DNA of 64,000 nt from Nannocystis sp. (GTDB lineage: Bacteria > Myxococcota_A > Polyangia > Nannocystales > Nannocystaceae). Positions 17,426 to 26,556 of the stretch are shown here, one piece after another. The DNA lies in contig NZ_JADJNN010000003.1 of assembly GCF_016714285.1 (NCBI RefSeq), positions 496,001 through 560,000 of the forward strand, read 5' to 3'. A program made the position numbers and the translations under genes. The notes under the pieces are model-generated. The model was not told the DNA's origin. It did no database searches and saw only the letters and a program-made list of their open reading frames with translations. Every line of letters starts with the position of its first letter. Position 1 is the first letter of the stretch.

Positions 17426-17515
17426 TCACAGGTCCGCGGTGCTCGCCCGGCGACCCGCGGCAGCACATGCGGCCGCTGGCGGATTGATCACAGATCCGCG
17501 GTGCTCGCCCCGGCG
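17388..17515. repeat. Tandem duplication (62-bp period) of the convergent gene ends
   Basis: The segment GCAGCACATG...CGGCCGCTGGCGGATTGATCACAG-TCCGCGGTGCTCGCCC occurs twice, with TGATCA at 17423-17428 and 17485-17490. TGATCA gives a stop on both strands, so each copy holds the C-terminal codons of both convergent genes. The left copy supplies the ligD stop and the right copy the stop of the B3/B4 gene; the remaining halves are ghost gene ends. Confidence 0.9.
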
Positions 17516-18129
17516 CTGTGCAGCAGCTCGCGGTACCAGCTCGCCGTCGCCGCCGCGCGGCCGGGCAGGGCCACGCTGCCCCACACCAGCGACAGCGTGC
17601 GCGTGGTGTCGGCGTTCGTCTTGGTCCGCTGCGAGTCCTTGACCGGCCCGGCGCACGGCCCCTGCGCGTCGCAAAGCGACAGCAGGCCGCCGACCGCGAT
17701 CTCCTGGCCCGAGCGATTGAACACATAGGCGAAGCCCGCGGGCGCCAGCTCGACGCGCAGCGGCGGGACCACGAGCGCCAGGTCGACGACGCTGATCGGC
17801 AGGCCGCTGTGCAGCGAGGCGACGTTGCAGGCGTCGACCGCCGCGTTGATCGCCTGCAGGCCCTCGCTCGCCGCCTTGATTAAATACTCGGAGGCCGGCT
17901 TGCTGCGCCCGGTCGGTTTAAATGAGCCGCCGTGGCGCAGCAGGTCGCGCACCGCGGCCCGCACGCCGTCGTCGCTGCGCAGCGGGGCGTCGGCGAATTC
18001 CAGCGCGAGCCCGGCGAGCAGCGTCGGCGGCGACGGGCACTCGCCGAGCGGGCGCGGGAAGGTGGCGACGAACGCGACGAGCTCGAGCAGCGGGTGGGGG
18101 GCGACGGTCAGCATGGTCGTTTGGCTCAT
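17488..18129 (-). CDS. B3/B4 (tRNA-binding/PheT-like) domain protein
   Basis: This 213-residue protein matches the stand-alone B3/B4 domain family related to the editing region of phenylalanyl-tRNA synthetase beta chain. The diagnostic block is 'INAAVDACNVASLHSGLPIS', followed by 'GQEIAVGGLLSLCDAQGPCA' and 'PVKDSQRTKTNADTTRTLSL', where the KDSxRTKT stretch resembles the conserved Asp/Thr segment of the family. In PheRS this fold hydrolyses mischarged Tyr-tRNA; the free-standing proteins are less well understood. It lies 7 bp downstream of the DNA methyltransferase gene on the same strand and is probably co-transcribed. Its 3' end lies in a tandem duplication. Confidence 0.85.
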   Translation of the reverse strand: MSQTTMLTVAPHPLLELVAFVATFPRPLGECPSPPTLLAGLALEFADAPLRSDDGVRAAVRDLLRHGGSFKPTGRSKPASEYLIKAASEGLQAINAAVDACNVASLHSGLPISVVDLALVVPPLRVELAPAGFAYVFNRSGQEIAVGGLLSLCDAQGPCAGPVKDSQRTKTNADTTRTLSLVWGSVALPGRAAATASWYRELLHSAGASTADL

Positions 18130-18136
18130 GACGCCC

Positions 18137-19189
18137 TCATGACGCCAGTTCGGTGAGCGGCCGCAGGCGGGCCAGCGATTCGCGGTCGGAGACGACGTAG
18201 ATATATTCGGTGTTGCGCAGGTGGTCGACCTTGCCGACCTTCTCGCCGCGCGGGTTGAAGATGCCGATCTGCGCGCCGACGTAGCGCTTGAAGTCGTGGG
18301 CCAGCACCAGCACCTCGCCGCGCGCGCCCAGCATCGCCTCCATCTCGTCGCGGCCGATGTGGCCCTCGTCGCTGAACGAGACCACCAGGTGCCGCGCCCG
18401 CACCCCGGCGATCAGCGCCCGCATCGCCGCCGCCGCGCCGACCCGCGAGTTGAAGGCGCTGGTGCGCTCGCGACAGTCGACCCGCTTGCACGCGACGCCG
18501 TAGGTCGCCGGCTTGTCCCACAACACCAGCGACTCCCAGATGTGATAGTTGCCGAGGTACTTGTGCTGATTGTAGGGCGGGTCGAGGTAGGCGAGGTCAG
18601 CCTCGATCTCGGCGGCGGCCGCGAGCGCGTCGAGCTGGTGCGCCGAGCCCTTGCCGGCGGCGGCCTGCGGCAACAGCTCGGGCAGGCGCAGCTCGAGCTC
18701 GTTGTGCGCCCGCGCGGCCCACTGCTTGAGGTAAGCCATCTGCACGCCGGTGGTCGAGTCGACGCGGTCGGCGGCCTCCATCAGCGCGACCATCAGCACC
18801 GCCTCGAGCTCCGGCGCCAGCCCCCTGGCGGCGATCGCCTCGCGGATCGCGTCGATGCGCGCGCCGTTCCTCGGCTGGAAGAAGCGGCTGCGCTCGCAGA
18901 AAGTCTCGGTGAAGTAGCCAGCCGCCGGCGGCAGTCGGTTGAGCTCGGCGATCAGCCGCCCGGCGTCGGCTTCCAGCGCCTCGCGGTCGGCCTGCACGTA
19001 GCAGCGGGCCAGGGTCGCCGCGTAGGCGTTGTGATCGTTGGCGTGCACGCGCAGCCCGGCCCGCTTGAGCGCGTGGCCGACGCGAGATGTCCCCGAGAAC
19101 AGGTCGAGCGCCGATCGCGGCGCGAGCCCGCAGATCAGCGCGACCAGCCGCGGGATCAGGGTGCGCTTGGAGCCGAGATACTTGATCAT
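18137..19189 (-). CDS. D12-class N6-adenine DNA methyltransferase
   Basis: This 350-residue Dam-like methyltransferase transfers a methyl group from S-adenosylmethionine to adenine N6. The N-terminus 'MIKYLGSKRTLIPRL' is the classical motif X. 'ALDLFSGTSRVGHALK' is motif I (SAM binding), and 'AYLDPPYNQHKYLGNYHIWE' is motif IV with the DPPY catalytic tetrad. An upstream GTG would add eight residues, but motif X at the very N-terminus favours the ATG at 19189. No restriction endonuclease is adjacent, so it looks like an orphan methylase, or the target partner is elsewhere. It forms a likely operon with the downstream B3/B4-domain gene. The recognition sequence cannot be inferred. Confidence 0.88.
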   Translation of the reverse strand: MIKYLGSKRTLIPRLVALICGLAPRSALDLFSGTSRVGHALKRAGLRVHANDHNAYAATLARCYVQADREALEADAGRLIAELNRLPPAAGYFTETFCERSRFFQPRNGARIDAIREAIAARGLAPELEAVLMVALMEAADRVDSTTGVQMAYLKQWAARAHNELELRLPELLPQAAAGKGSAHQLDALAAAAEIEADLAYLDPPYNQHKYLGNYHIWESLVLWDKPATYGVACKRVDCRERTSAFNSRVGAAAAMRALIAGVRARHLVVSFSDEGHIGRDEMEAMLGARGEVLVLAHDFKRYVGAQIGIFNPRGEKVGKVDHLRNTEYIYVVSDRESLARLRPLTELAS

Positions 19190-19318
19190 CGCGGAGGCAG
19201 AGCCGGGTCGCACAATCTAACCGCGAGCCCGCCCCGCAGCGCCGAGCAAACGCACGCAGATTCTCGGGGTGTGGGCGATGAAACCCGCGAAAGTGCGGTG
19301 CGCCGGGCGAGGCCGCGT

Positions 19319-19324
19319 TACCAT
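19319..19324 (+). promoter_or_regulatory. Candidate -10 box (TACCAT) of eno
   Basis: TACCAT ends 8 nt before the eno ATG at 19333, and no Shine-Dalgarno sequence is present. No good -35 was found. Confidence 0.4.
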
Positions 19325-19332
19325 CCCGGCCC

Positions 19333-20616
<1,284 letters not shown>

Positions 20617-20678
20617 CCTCGGCCACCCTCGGCCCGCTTGCCGCGGCTCGCACCCGCGGCCAGGACCCTGCCACCCTC

Positions 20679-22142
20679 ATGCTCGTCGCACTCCTCTCGC
20701 TCCTCGCCGCCGCACCAGTGACCCCGGCCGCGACGACGCCCACCACCGCACCCACCACCGCCTTGGCGCCCGCCGCCGCGGTCACGGGTGGCACCGTGGG
20801 TGGCACCGGGGCGAGCGACGTGGTGGTCGACGCGGTGCTGCCCTGCGGCCTGCGCGTGCTCACGGCCCGCGACATGAGCCTGCCCGTCGCCGCCGTGGTC
20901 CTCGCGCTCGAGTCGGGCAGCGAGGACGACCCGCCCGAGCTCCCCGGCCTCGTCCACGCCCTCGCCTACCAGCTGCTCCAGGGCAACCGCGAGCTGCACC
21001 CGGGCGAGAGCATCGCCGTCGCCCAGGACGCGGGCGGCCTCCACAGCCTGCACACCGGCCTCGCCCAGGTCCGCTTCGAGAGCCTGGTCCCGGTCACCCG
21101 CCTCGACGCGATGCTGTGGGTCGAGTCGCAGCGCCTGCTCGCCCCGACGACCGCGCCGCAGCGCTGGCAGCAGGCGCTCGGCTGGGCCGCGGCCGACGAG
21201 CGCGGCGGCTCGCGCCTGCGCCCCGAGGCGCTGGCCTACCTGCACGGCGCGATGGGCCTGGGCCACGACGGCCGCGCGGTCGGTAAGCCGCTGCAGGCGC
21301 TCGCGGAGGCGGCCTTGGCGGCTCAGCTCGCCGCGAAATTCACCTACGCCCGGGCGACCCTGGTGGTGGTCGCGCCCGAGTCGCCCGAGCGGCTGCAAGG
21401 GCAGCTGCGCCCGCTGTTCGCCGCGCTGCCGCAGACCCGCCGCACCGCGCCGCTGCGGCGGACCGGCCCGCGCCCGCAGCCACCTGTCCCCGAGAGCATG
21501 TCCCCGGGGTCAGGTGCTGCGAGTCCCGGTTCGGGCGCTGCGAGCCCCGCCGCCACCAGTGGCGCGCATGTCCCCGAGAGCATGTCCCCGGGGTCAGGTC
21601 CAAACACCGTCCCGCTGTCGCGCCAGCGCGGTCACACCTTCGCGTGGGCGGTGCCGCCGACCCCGGCCGGGGCCGCGTGGGCGGCGGCCCTGTGCCGCGC
21701 GATCAACCGCCAGAAGAAGGCGCCCGAGCCCGAGGAGCCGCGCAAGGCCCGGCTCGGCTGCGACCTCGAGAACGACCCGCGCCGCGGCGTGCTCATCCTG
21801 CGCCCGAGCAACGCCGACGACCCCTGGGCCCTGGTCCGCGCGCGCCTGGCCCGGCTCGCCCCCGGAGGCGCCGACGCCCCGCTGCTCCAGGCCCAGGCCC
21901 AGGCGATCGCCCAGGCGCTGCGCCTGGCCCAGCGCACCCCGCAGGGCCTCGCGCAGCAGCTCGCCCAGGCCGCCGTCGACGACCCGACCACCCCGCAGAC
22001 CGGCTTCACCCGCCAGCATCGCGTCGAAGATCTCACCGGCGTGAGCGCCCTGGCCGACCCCACGAGCCTGCAGCGCGAGGCGCCCGGCCTGTTGCGGGTC
22101 GAGGACGCCGTGGTCTTCACCCTCCCCGAGGTCCAGCCATGA
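20679..22142 (+). CDS. M16 (insulinase)-like protein without zinc-binding motif, exported
   Basis: This 487-residue protein has a signal peptide ('MLVALLSLLAAAPVTPAATT') and a Thr/Ala linker, then a fold resembling the M16 peptidase N-domain: 'LPCGLRVLTARDMSLPVAAV' then 'ALESGSEDDPPELPGLVHAL'. Where active members have HxxEH, this one has 'HALAY', so it should not bind zinc. Residues about 268-307 contain two copies of 'PESMSPGSG' with 'GAASPGSGAAS', encoded by inserted palindromic repeats. The gene overlaps the next M16-like gene by ATGA. In known systems inactive M16 partners pair with active ones, but here the second protein also lacks the motif. Identification rests on pattern, not alignment. 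Confidence 0.7.
   Translation: MLVALLSLLAAAPVTPAATTPTTAPTTALAPAAAVTGGTVGGTGASDVVVDAVLPCGLRVLTARDMSLPVAAVVLALESGSEDDPPELPGLVHALAYQLLQGNRELHPGESIAVAQDAGGLHSLHTGLAQVRFESLVPVTRLDAMLWVESQRLLAPTTAPQRWQQALGWAAADERGGSRLRPEALAYLHGAMGLGHDGRAVGKPLQALAEAALAAQLAAKFTYARATLVVVAPESPERLQGQLRPLFAALPQTRRTAPLRRTGPRPQPPVPESMSPGSGAASPGSGAASPAATSGAHVPESMSPGSGPNTVPLSRQRGHTFAWAVPPTPAGAAWAAALCRAINRQKKAPEPEEPRKARLGCDLENDPRRGVLILRPSNADDPWALVRARLARLAPGGADAPLLQAQAQAIAQALRLAQRTPQGLAQQLAQAAVDDPTTPQTGFTRQHRVEDLTGVSALADPTSLQREAPGLLRVEDAVVFTLPEVQP
21484..21599. repeat. Two in-frame copies of a CATGTCCCCGAGAGCATGTCCCCGGGGTCAGGT-type element
   Basis: Copies at 21484-21515 and 21567-21599 share TGTCCCCGAGAGCATGTCCC and GGGGTCAGGT, are 83-84 bp apart, and keep the frame. 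Each contains a variant of the CTGTCCC/GGGACAG palindrome and adds 'PESMSPGSG' to the protein. Confidence 0.85.
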
Positions 22143-23770
22143 GGCGCCTGTTGTCGGCCTCGTCGCTGCGGCCCGGGTCTGGGCCGGCCACGAGGCGCCT
22201 GTTGTTGGCCCCGTCGCTCGGCCTGTTGTTGGCCGCGCTGGCGAGCGCGGGCTGCCGCAAGCGCGAGCCCTCGAAGGTCGAGATCTTCGACGAGGCGGCG
22301 ACGCCGGCCGAGACCGAGGCGCTCGGCTCGCTCGCGCCGCCGTGGCCGGCGCCCGAGCGCGTCGTCCTCGCCAACGGCCTCCTGGTCCACTGGCTGCACG
22401 AGGTCGACACGCCGGCGCTGCACCTGCGCCTCATCCTGCCGACCCACGACCTCAAGGCCGCCCACCAGGGCGCCCCGGCCCTGACGGTCGCGCGCGCCCT
22501 GCTGCTCGAGCTCGAGGCCCTGAGCCCGCGCCTGGCCGTGCGCGCCGAGCTCGACCTCCGCGTCGACCGCGTCGAGCTGGTCGTCCACGGCGTCGCCGGT
22601 GAGACCACCGCCGCCCTCGCCGGCCTCGCCGATGTCCTCGCCGGCGACCCCACCCGCGCCCTCGGGGCCGCGCGCCAGGCCCTGCTCGCCGAGCTGCGCC
22701 CGCTCGACGCCGAGACGCTGGCCGCCAGCGAGCTGGTCGCCGCCCTGAACGGCGGCAAGCCGGAGCGCGAGCGCGTCGACCGGGCCGCCCTGCAGGCGCT
22801 GGACGAAGCCGTGCTGCAGGACGCCTGGCGGGCCCTCACCGACCCGCGCGAGGCGCTGTTGGTGGTGCACACGCGCACGCGGCTGGCCGTCGCGAGTTTG
22901 GCCGACGCGAGTTTGGCCGACGCGAGTTTGGCCGACGCGACCGACGCGAGCCTGGCCGCCGCGACCGCCGACCTCGCGCAGCGCTGGCGGCAGAAGGTCA
23001 CCCTGTTGCCCGGCAACGACGGCCGCAGCGAGCCCACGGCGCTGCGTCGCCTGCGTCCCGGCAAGCCGCCGGGCAGCACCGGCAAGCACCTGAGCAAGGC
23101 CCCGCTGGCGCCGCTGCGCCGCGTCGACCCGCCGGGTCGCGGCCGCGCCTTGCTGATGATCGGCAGGGCGATCCCCACCGGCAACGCGCGCGAGCGCAGC
23201 CTGGCCCGCCTGGCCCAGCGGCGCTTGCAGGAGCAGTTCGACGCGCGCCTCGTGGTCGCCGGGCCGTGGTCGCTGCTGACGCTGCAGCTCCCGCTCGGCG
23301 GCGGCAAGCCGCAGCCGCTTCAGGACCTGCTCGAAGGGACAGATCCCCCGAAAGACGCCGACGCGCCGCCCGACCCGCTGACCCGCCGGCTGCGCCGCGA
23401 CCTGACGGCGATCCGCAGCTTCACGCGCGGGCGGCCGACCACGCAGGACCTGTTCCAGGTCGCCCAGCTGTGGCTCGGCGCGCGCATGGTCGCGGCCAGC
23501 GTCGCCGGCGAGGACTGGAGCGCCCTGTGGAGCGACTCGCTCGACCTCGCCAACGACGACGGCGAGATCGCGGCCGCCCTGGCCCGCGACGCCCAGGCCA
23601 TGCTCGCCGCCACCCCGGAGCAGCTCGTCGCGTGGCAGCAGCGCTGGCTCGACCTCAGCACCAGCGAGCCCGGCTGGGCCTGGGTGCTGGTTGGCAAAGA
23701 CGCCGACCTGCTGGGCGTGCAGGCCTTCCTCGCCAAGGGCGTCAGCTTCGATCCGCCGCCCGCCGAATAG
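22139..23770 (+). CDS. Second M16-like lipoprotein without zinc-binding motif
   Basis: This 543-residue protein is coupled to the preceding gene by an ATGA overlap. It has a lipoprotein signal ('LLLAALASAGCRKREP') preceded by an apparently duplicated leader: 'MRRLLSASSLRPGSGPAT' then 'RRLLLAPSLGLLLAAL'. The mature part resembles M16 domains ('ERVVLANGLLVHWLHEVDTP', 'LHLRLILPTHDLKAAHQGAP') with no HxxEH. Residues about 253-275 are a repeat 'SLADASLADASLADATDASL'. The C-terminal domain includes 'GRALLMIGRAIP', matching the second M16 half, where substrate-binding subunits often start. It is likely a periplasmic or outer-membrane-attached complex with the preceding protein; function unknown. Confidence 0.7.
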   Translation: MRRLLSASSLRPGSGPATRRLLLAPSLGLLLAALASAGCRKREPSKVEIFDEAATPAETEALGSLAPPWPAPERVVLANGLLVHWLHEVDTPALHLRLILPTHDLKAAHQGAPALTVARALLLELEALSPRLAVRAELDLRVDRVELVVHGVAGETTAALAGLADVLAGDPTRALGAARQALLAELRPLDAETLAASELVAALNGGKPERERVDRAALQALDEAVLQDAWRALTDPREALLVVHTRTRLAVASLADASLADASLADATDASLAAATADLAQRWRQKVTLLPGNDGRSEPTALRRLRPGKPPGSTGKHLSKAPLAPLRRVDPPGRGRALLMIGRAIPTGNARERSLARLAQRRLQEQFDARLVVAGPWSLLTLQLPLGGGKPQPLQDLLEGTDPPKDADAPPDPLTRRLRRDLTAIRSFTRGRPTTQDLFQVAQLWLGARMVAASVAGEDWSALWSDSLDLANDDGEIAAALARDAQAMLAATPEQLVAWQQRWLDLSTSEPGWAWVLVGKDADLLGVQAFLAKGVSFDPPPAE

Positions 23771-23791
23771 CTCCCCCCGGACCCTCGCCCG

Positions 23792-24727
23792 ATGCCGCGT
23801 CGCTCCCTCTTCCTCGACTTCGATCACGAGCAGTGGGGCCGCCTCCGCGCCGACACGCCGCTGACCCTCGACGAGGACGACCTCTCGCGGATCCGCGGCC
23901 TCAACGAGAAGGTCTCGCTGCAGGAGGTCACCGAGGTCTACCTGCCGCTCTCGCGCCTGCTCAATCTCCACGTCGCTGCCAGCCAGGAGCTCTACGCGGC
24001 GACCAGCACCTTCCTCGGCCACCCCGAGTCCGTGCGCGTCCCCTACATCATCGGCATCGCCGGCAGCGTCGCGGTCGGCAAGAGCACCACGGCCCGCCTC
24101 CTGCGCGAGCTGCTGGCCCGCTGGCCCCACAGCCCCCGCGTCGAGCTCATCACCACCGACGGCTTCCTGCTGCCCAACGTCGTCCTGCAGGCGCGCGGCC
24201 TGATGGAGCGCAAGGGCTTCCCCGAGAGCTACGACGCGCGCAAGCTGCTGGCCTTCGTCGCCGACCTCAAGGCCGGCCGCGTCGGCGTGCGCAGCCCGGT
24301 GTACTCGCACGAGAGCTACGACATCGTCGCCGACAAGGTGATCACCATCGGCACCGCTGACATCGTCATCGTCGAGGGCCTGAACGTGCTCCAGAGCCGC
24401 ACCGACCCCAAGGCCCCCGCGACCTTCGTCTCGGACTACTTCGACTTCTCGATCTACGTCGACGCCGACCCCGCCGACCTCGAGCAATGGTATCTCGAGC
24501 GATTCCTGACCCTGCAGCGCACCGCCTTCCGCCGGCCGCACGCGTACTTCAACCGCTACGCCCACCTGTCCGAGTCCGAGGCCCGCAGCATCGCCGAGAG
24601 CATCTGGCGCCAGATCAACCTGAAGAACCTGCGCGAGAACATCCTGCCGACCCGCGAGCGGGCCAATCTCATTTTAGAGAAGGCCAGCGACCACCGGGTC
24701 CGCCGCGTCCGCCTGCGCAAGCGCTAG
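23792..24727 (+). CDS. coaA: Pantothenate kinase type I
   Basis: This 311-residue CoaA-type kinase phosphorylates pantothenate, the first and usually rate-limiting step of coenzyme A synthesis, and is inhibited by CoA in characterised members. The P-loop 'GIAGSVAVGKSTTARLL' is at about residue 88. It is followed by 'LITTDGFLLPN', 'RKGFPESYDARKLL', 'SPVYSHESYDIV' and 'IVIVEGLNVLQ', all characteristic of the family, with the C-terminal 'FNRYAHLSESEARSIAESIW'. coaD, a later step of the pathway, lies at 52.7 kb. The stop is only 5 bp from the stop of the convergent SIR2-domain gene. Confidence 0.95.
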   Translation: MPRRSLFLDFDHEQWGRLRADTPLTLDEDDLSRIRGLNEKVSLQEVTEVYLPLSRLLNLHVAASQELYAATSTFLGHPESVRVPYIIGIAGSVAVGKSTTARLLRELLARWPHSPRVELITTDGFLLPNVVLQARGLMERKGFPESYDARKLLAFVADLKAGRVGVRSPVYSHESYDIVADKVITIGTADIVIVEGLNVLQSRTDPKAPATFVSDYFDFSIYVDADPADLEQWYLERFLTLQRTAFRRPHAYFNRYAHLSESEARSIAESIWRQINLKNLRENILPTRERANLILEKASDHRVRRVRLRKR

Positions 24728-24732
24728 AGCGT

Positions 24733-26247
24733 TCAGGCTCGGGCGAGGGCCTCGAGGAAGGGCACGACCTCGGCGTGGTCGCGATAGGGGATCACCTTGA
24801 CGTGGTAGGTCCTTCGCAGGTGATCGGCTCGCTTCGCCTCCGCCTGTCGATCCGGGAGGCGCTGGAGCAGCGCGAAGTGCAGCGGGTTCGCGCTGGCCAG
24901 CTGCTCGGCGTTGTCCTCAAGGATGATGTCGAGGTCGTCGGGGTCTTCCATGCCGTAGCCCACGAACAGGAATGAATGGGTGCCGAGGAGCAGATCGAGG
25001 GCCTTGGTGTATGCCGCATGCTGGTGAGCCACGCGGTACTCGTCGAGCGTGAGCACCACCGAATCGGGGTCCTCGACGGTACCGTGGACCTTCAACAGCA
25101 CATCCCGGCCAGCATGGACGTCCCTCATGGCGTTCGCGGCCGATCGCCAGACATGGATCGTGCGGTCCGGCTGCCCCGCCACGGTCTCCAGGAGCCGGTC
25201 ATAGTTGGTGGTCAAGATTGTTCGGGCGCGGAGATCGATGATCGCCTGGTGACCAGCGCCGGGCGCCGCGTTGGCAGGGCGAAAGATCGCATCCAGCGCC
25301 TTGCCGTAGTCGGCGTCGAGCTTGTCCTTGAGCTGATCGAGCTGACGCAGCATCTCGCGCAGCGGCATGGGGCGCGGCGCATCCCGGGAAGGGTCCGCGG
25401 CATCGGCGATCCGGAAGCGTGCCCAGGAGGTGGCCTTGTCGTGGTCATCCTGCCAGACCAGGTGGCGATCGCACTCCTCGAGAAGCCGCTTCGGGAGGTC
25501 GGGCCAGCCTGGAAACCCCCCCTGCACGCCCGTGCTCTGCGACAAGCCCGCGCCGATGAATGGTACGAGTTTGCCTTCATGCTTTGCAGTGATGAGCAAG
25601 TGAGGGAGATTGATAGGGCTGGTCATGGGCAGAGATGAGCGATCGTTTTCTGAAGTGGACTCTTGAGCGGCGGTCGTAGCGGACCCGGCATGGAGGTGTG
25701 CGGCCTCTCCTAATGGGGGCAGATGCCCACGATAGAGCTGGTCCGCGCGACGTAGATACGATGTAATTGCGAGCTTGAATTCGTATTCCGCCCATGCGGC
25801 TACAGTGGATTCATCCTCACCAGTCTCAAGGCGCCGCCTGTTCTCTCTGTTGATAGCATTGTATGTCTTATTATATACAGTTTCGGCAAGCTCCAAATCC
25901 AGGGCTTCTCGGGAGGGCAAGATGCGCGACGTGCGACCGGCTAGCAATTTGGATGCGATTACGCCAACTAAAAAAATGGCGGGCGTGCTCGCTGCCATTG
26001 CCTCGATCGCATTGAGGCGCAATTCTAGTGTATATAACAGGTAGGCGATAATGGATCCTGCTAATATACCTGCGGAGATAAATCCAAGGATGAGCAGGAT
26101 CGATTCGTCGAGGGCCATGCTTTGACGGCGTGCCTCATCATGCGCAGATTTTAAGTAGGTCGAAAATTTGTCGGTGAATTTGGCGCTCGGGCTCGATGAA
26201 TCTCGCGGTTGGAGATCCGGCTTGCGCGTGTTGAGAGGTGTGCTCAT
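24733..26247 (-). CDS. Membrane-anchored SIR2-domain protein (candidate defence NADase)
   Basis: This 504-residue protein has two N-terminal membrane helices (about 49-72 and 83-103), a charged helical linker (105-200), and a SIR2_2-type domain from about 215. NAD-binding and catalytic motifs are complete: 'FIGAGLS' (230-236), 'LTTNYDRLLE' (345-354), 'LLKVHGTVEDPD' with the catalytic His (about 388) and 'FLFVGYGMEDPD' (426-437). SIR2_2 proteins in bacteria are mostly anti-phage NAD-depleting effectors (ThsA, DSR, SPARSA, Sir2-HerA). The DNA coding for the membrane part is visibly more AT-rich than flanking genes. An internal Met208 (codon at 25626) could start a soluble SIR2-only form. A small membrane protein gene lies 12 bp upstream. 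The role in defence is inferred. Confidence 0.85.
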   Translation of the reverse strand: MSTPLNTRKPDLQPRDSSSPSAKFTDKFSTYLKSAHDEARRQSMALDESILLILGFISAGILAGSIIAYLLYTLELRLNAIEAMAASTPAIFLVGVIASKLLAGRTSRILPSREALDLELAETVYNKTYNAINRENRRRLETGEDESTVAAWAEYEFKLAITSYLRRADQLYRGHLPPLGEAAHLHAGSATTAAQESTSENDRSSLPMTSPINLPHLLITAKHEGKLVPFIGAGLSQSTGVQGGFPGWPDLPKRLLEECDRHLVWQDDHDKATSWARFRIADAADPSRDAPRPMPLREMLRQLDQLKDKLDADYGKALDAIFRPANAAPGAGHQAIIDLRARTILTTNYDRLLETVAGQPDRTIHVWRSAANAMRDVHAGRDVLLKVHGTVEDPDSVVLTLDEYRVAHQHAAYTKALDLLLGTHSFLFVGYGMEDPDDLDIILEDNAEQLASANPLHFALLQRLPDRQAEAKRADHLRRTYHVKVIPYRDHAEVVPFLEALARA

Positions 26248-26259
26248 CGTGAGAGCGTC

Positions 26260-26556
26260 TCACCGGTAAATCTTGATAAGCGAGCGAATGCAAAGTGCAG
26301 CCATGATGCTGGCGAACACTAGCGATGCTTGTATGTCTCGGTTGTCGTCATACCCCTGCGTAGATTCGAGATAGGCGAGAAACCACTTGGCGGACAAGGA
26401 CAGGCCGGAATAGCCCAGGATAATGATAAGAGCGGCGCGATGCCGTGTGATGGGCAGACGAGACCTACGTGCGCCTGGGATGTCTGGCGGTACTGTCGCC
26501 CCCGTGTCAGTCTCGTGGTCAGGCATGGGGAAGTCATCACGGGATTTCGGAGGCAT
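26260..26556 (-). CDS. Small two-helix membrane protein paired with the SIR2 gene
   Basis: This 98-residue protein (88 if it starts at the second Met, 26526) has a hydrophilic N-terminus and two membrane helices, 'ALIIILGYSGLSLSAKWFLA' and 'ASLVFASIMAALCIRSLIKI'. It lies 12 bp upstream of the SIR2-domain gene on the same strand, so the two probably form one transcript. No known family is recognised. The pairing of a small two-TM protein with a two-TM SIR2 protein suggests membrane co-assembly, with this one as sensor or anchor, but that is inference. Base composition is lower in GC than the surrounding chromosome. Confidence 0.65.
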   Translation of the reverse strand: MPPKSRDDFPMPDHETDTGATVPPDIPGARRSRLPITRHRAALIIILGYSGLSLSAKWFLAYLESTQGYDDNRDIQASLVFASIMAALCIRSLIKIYR

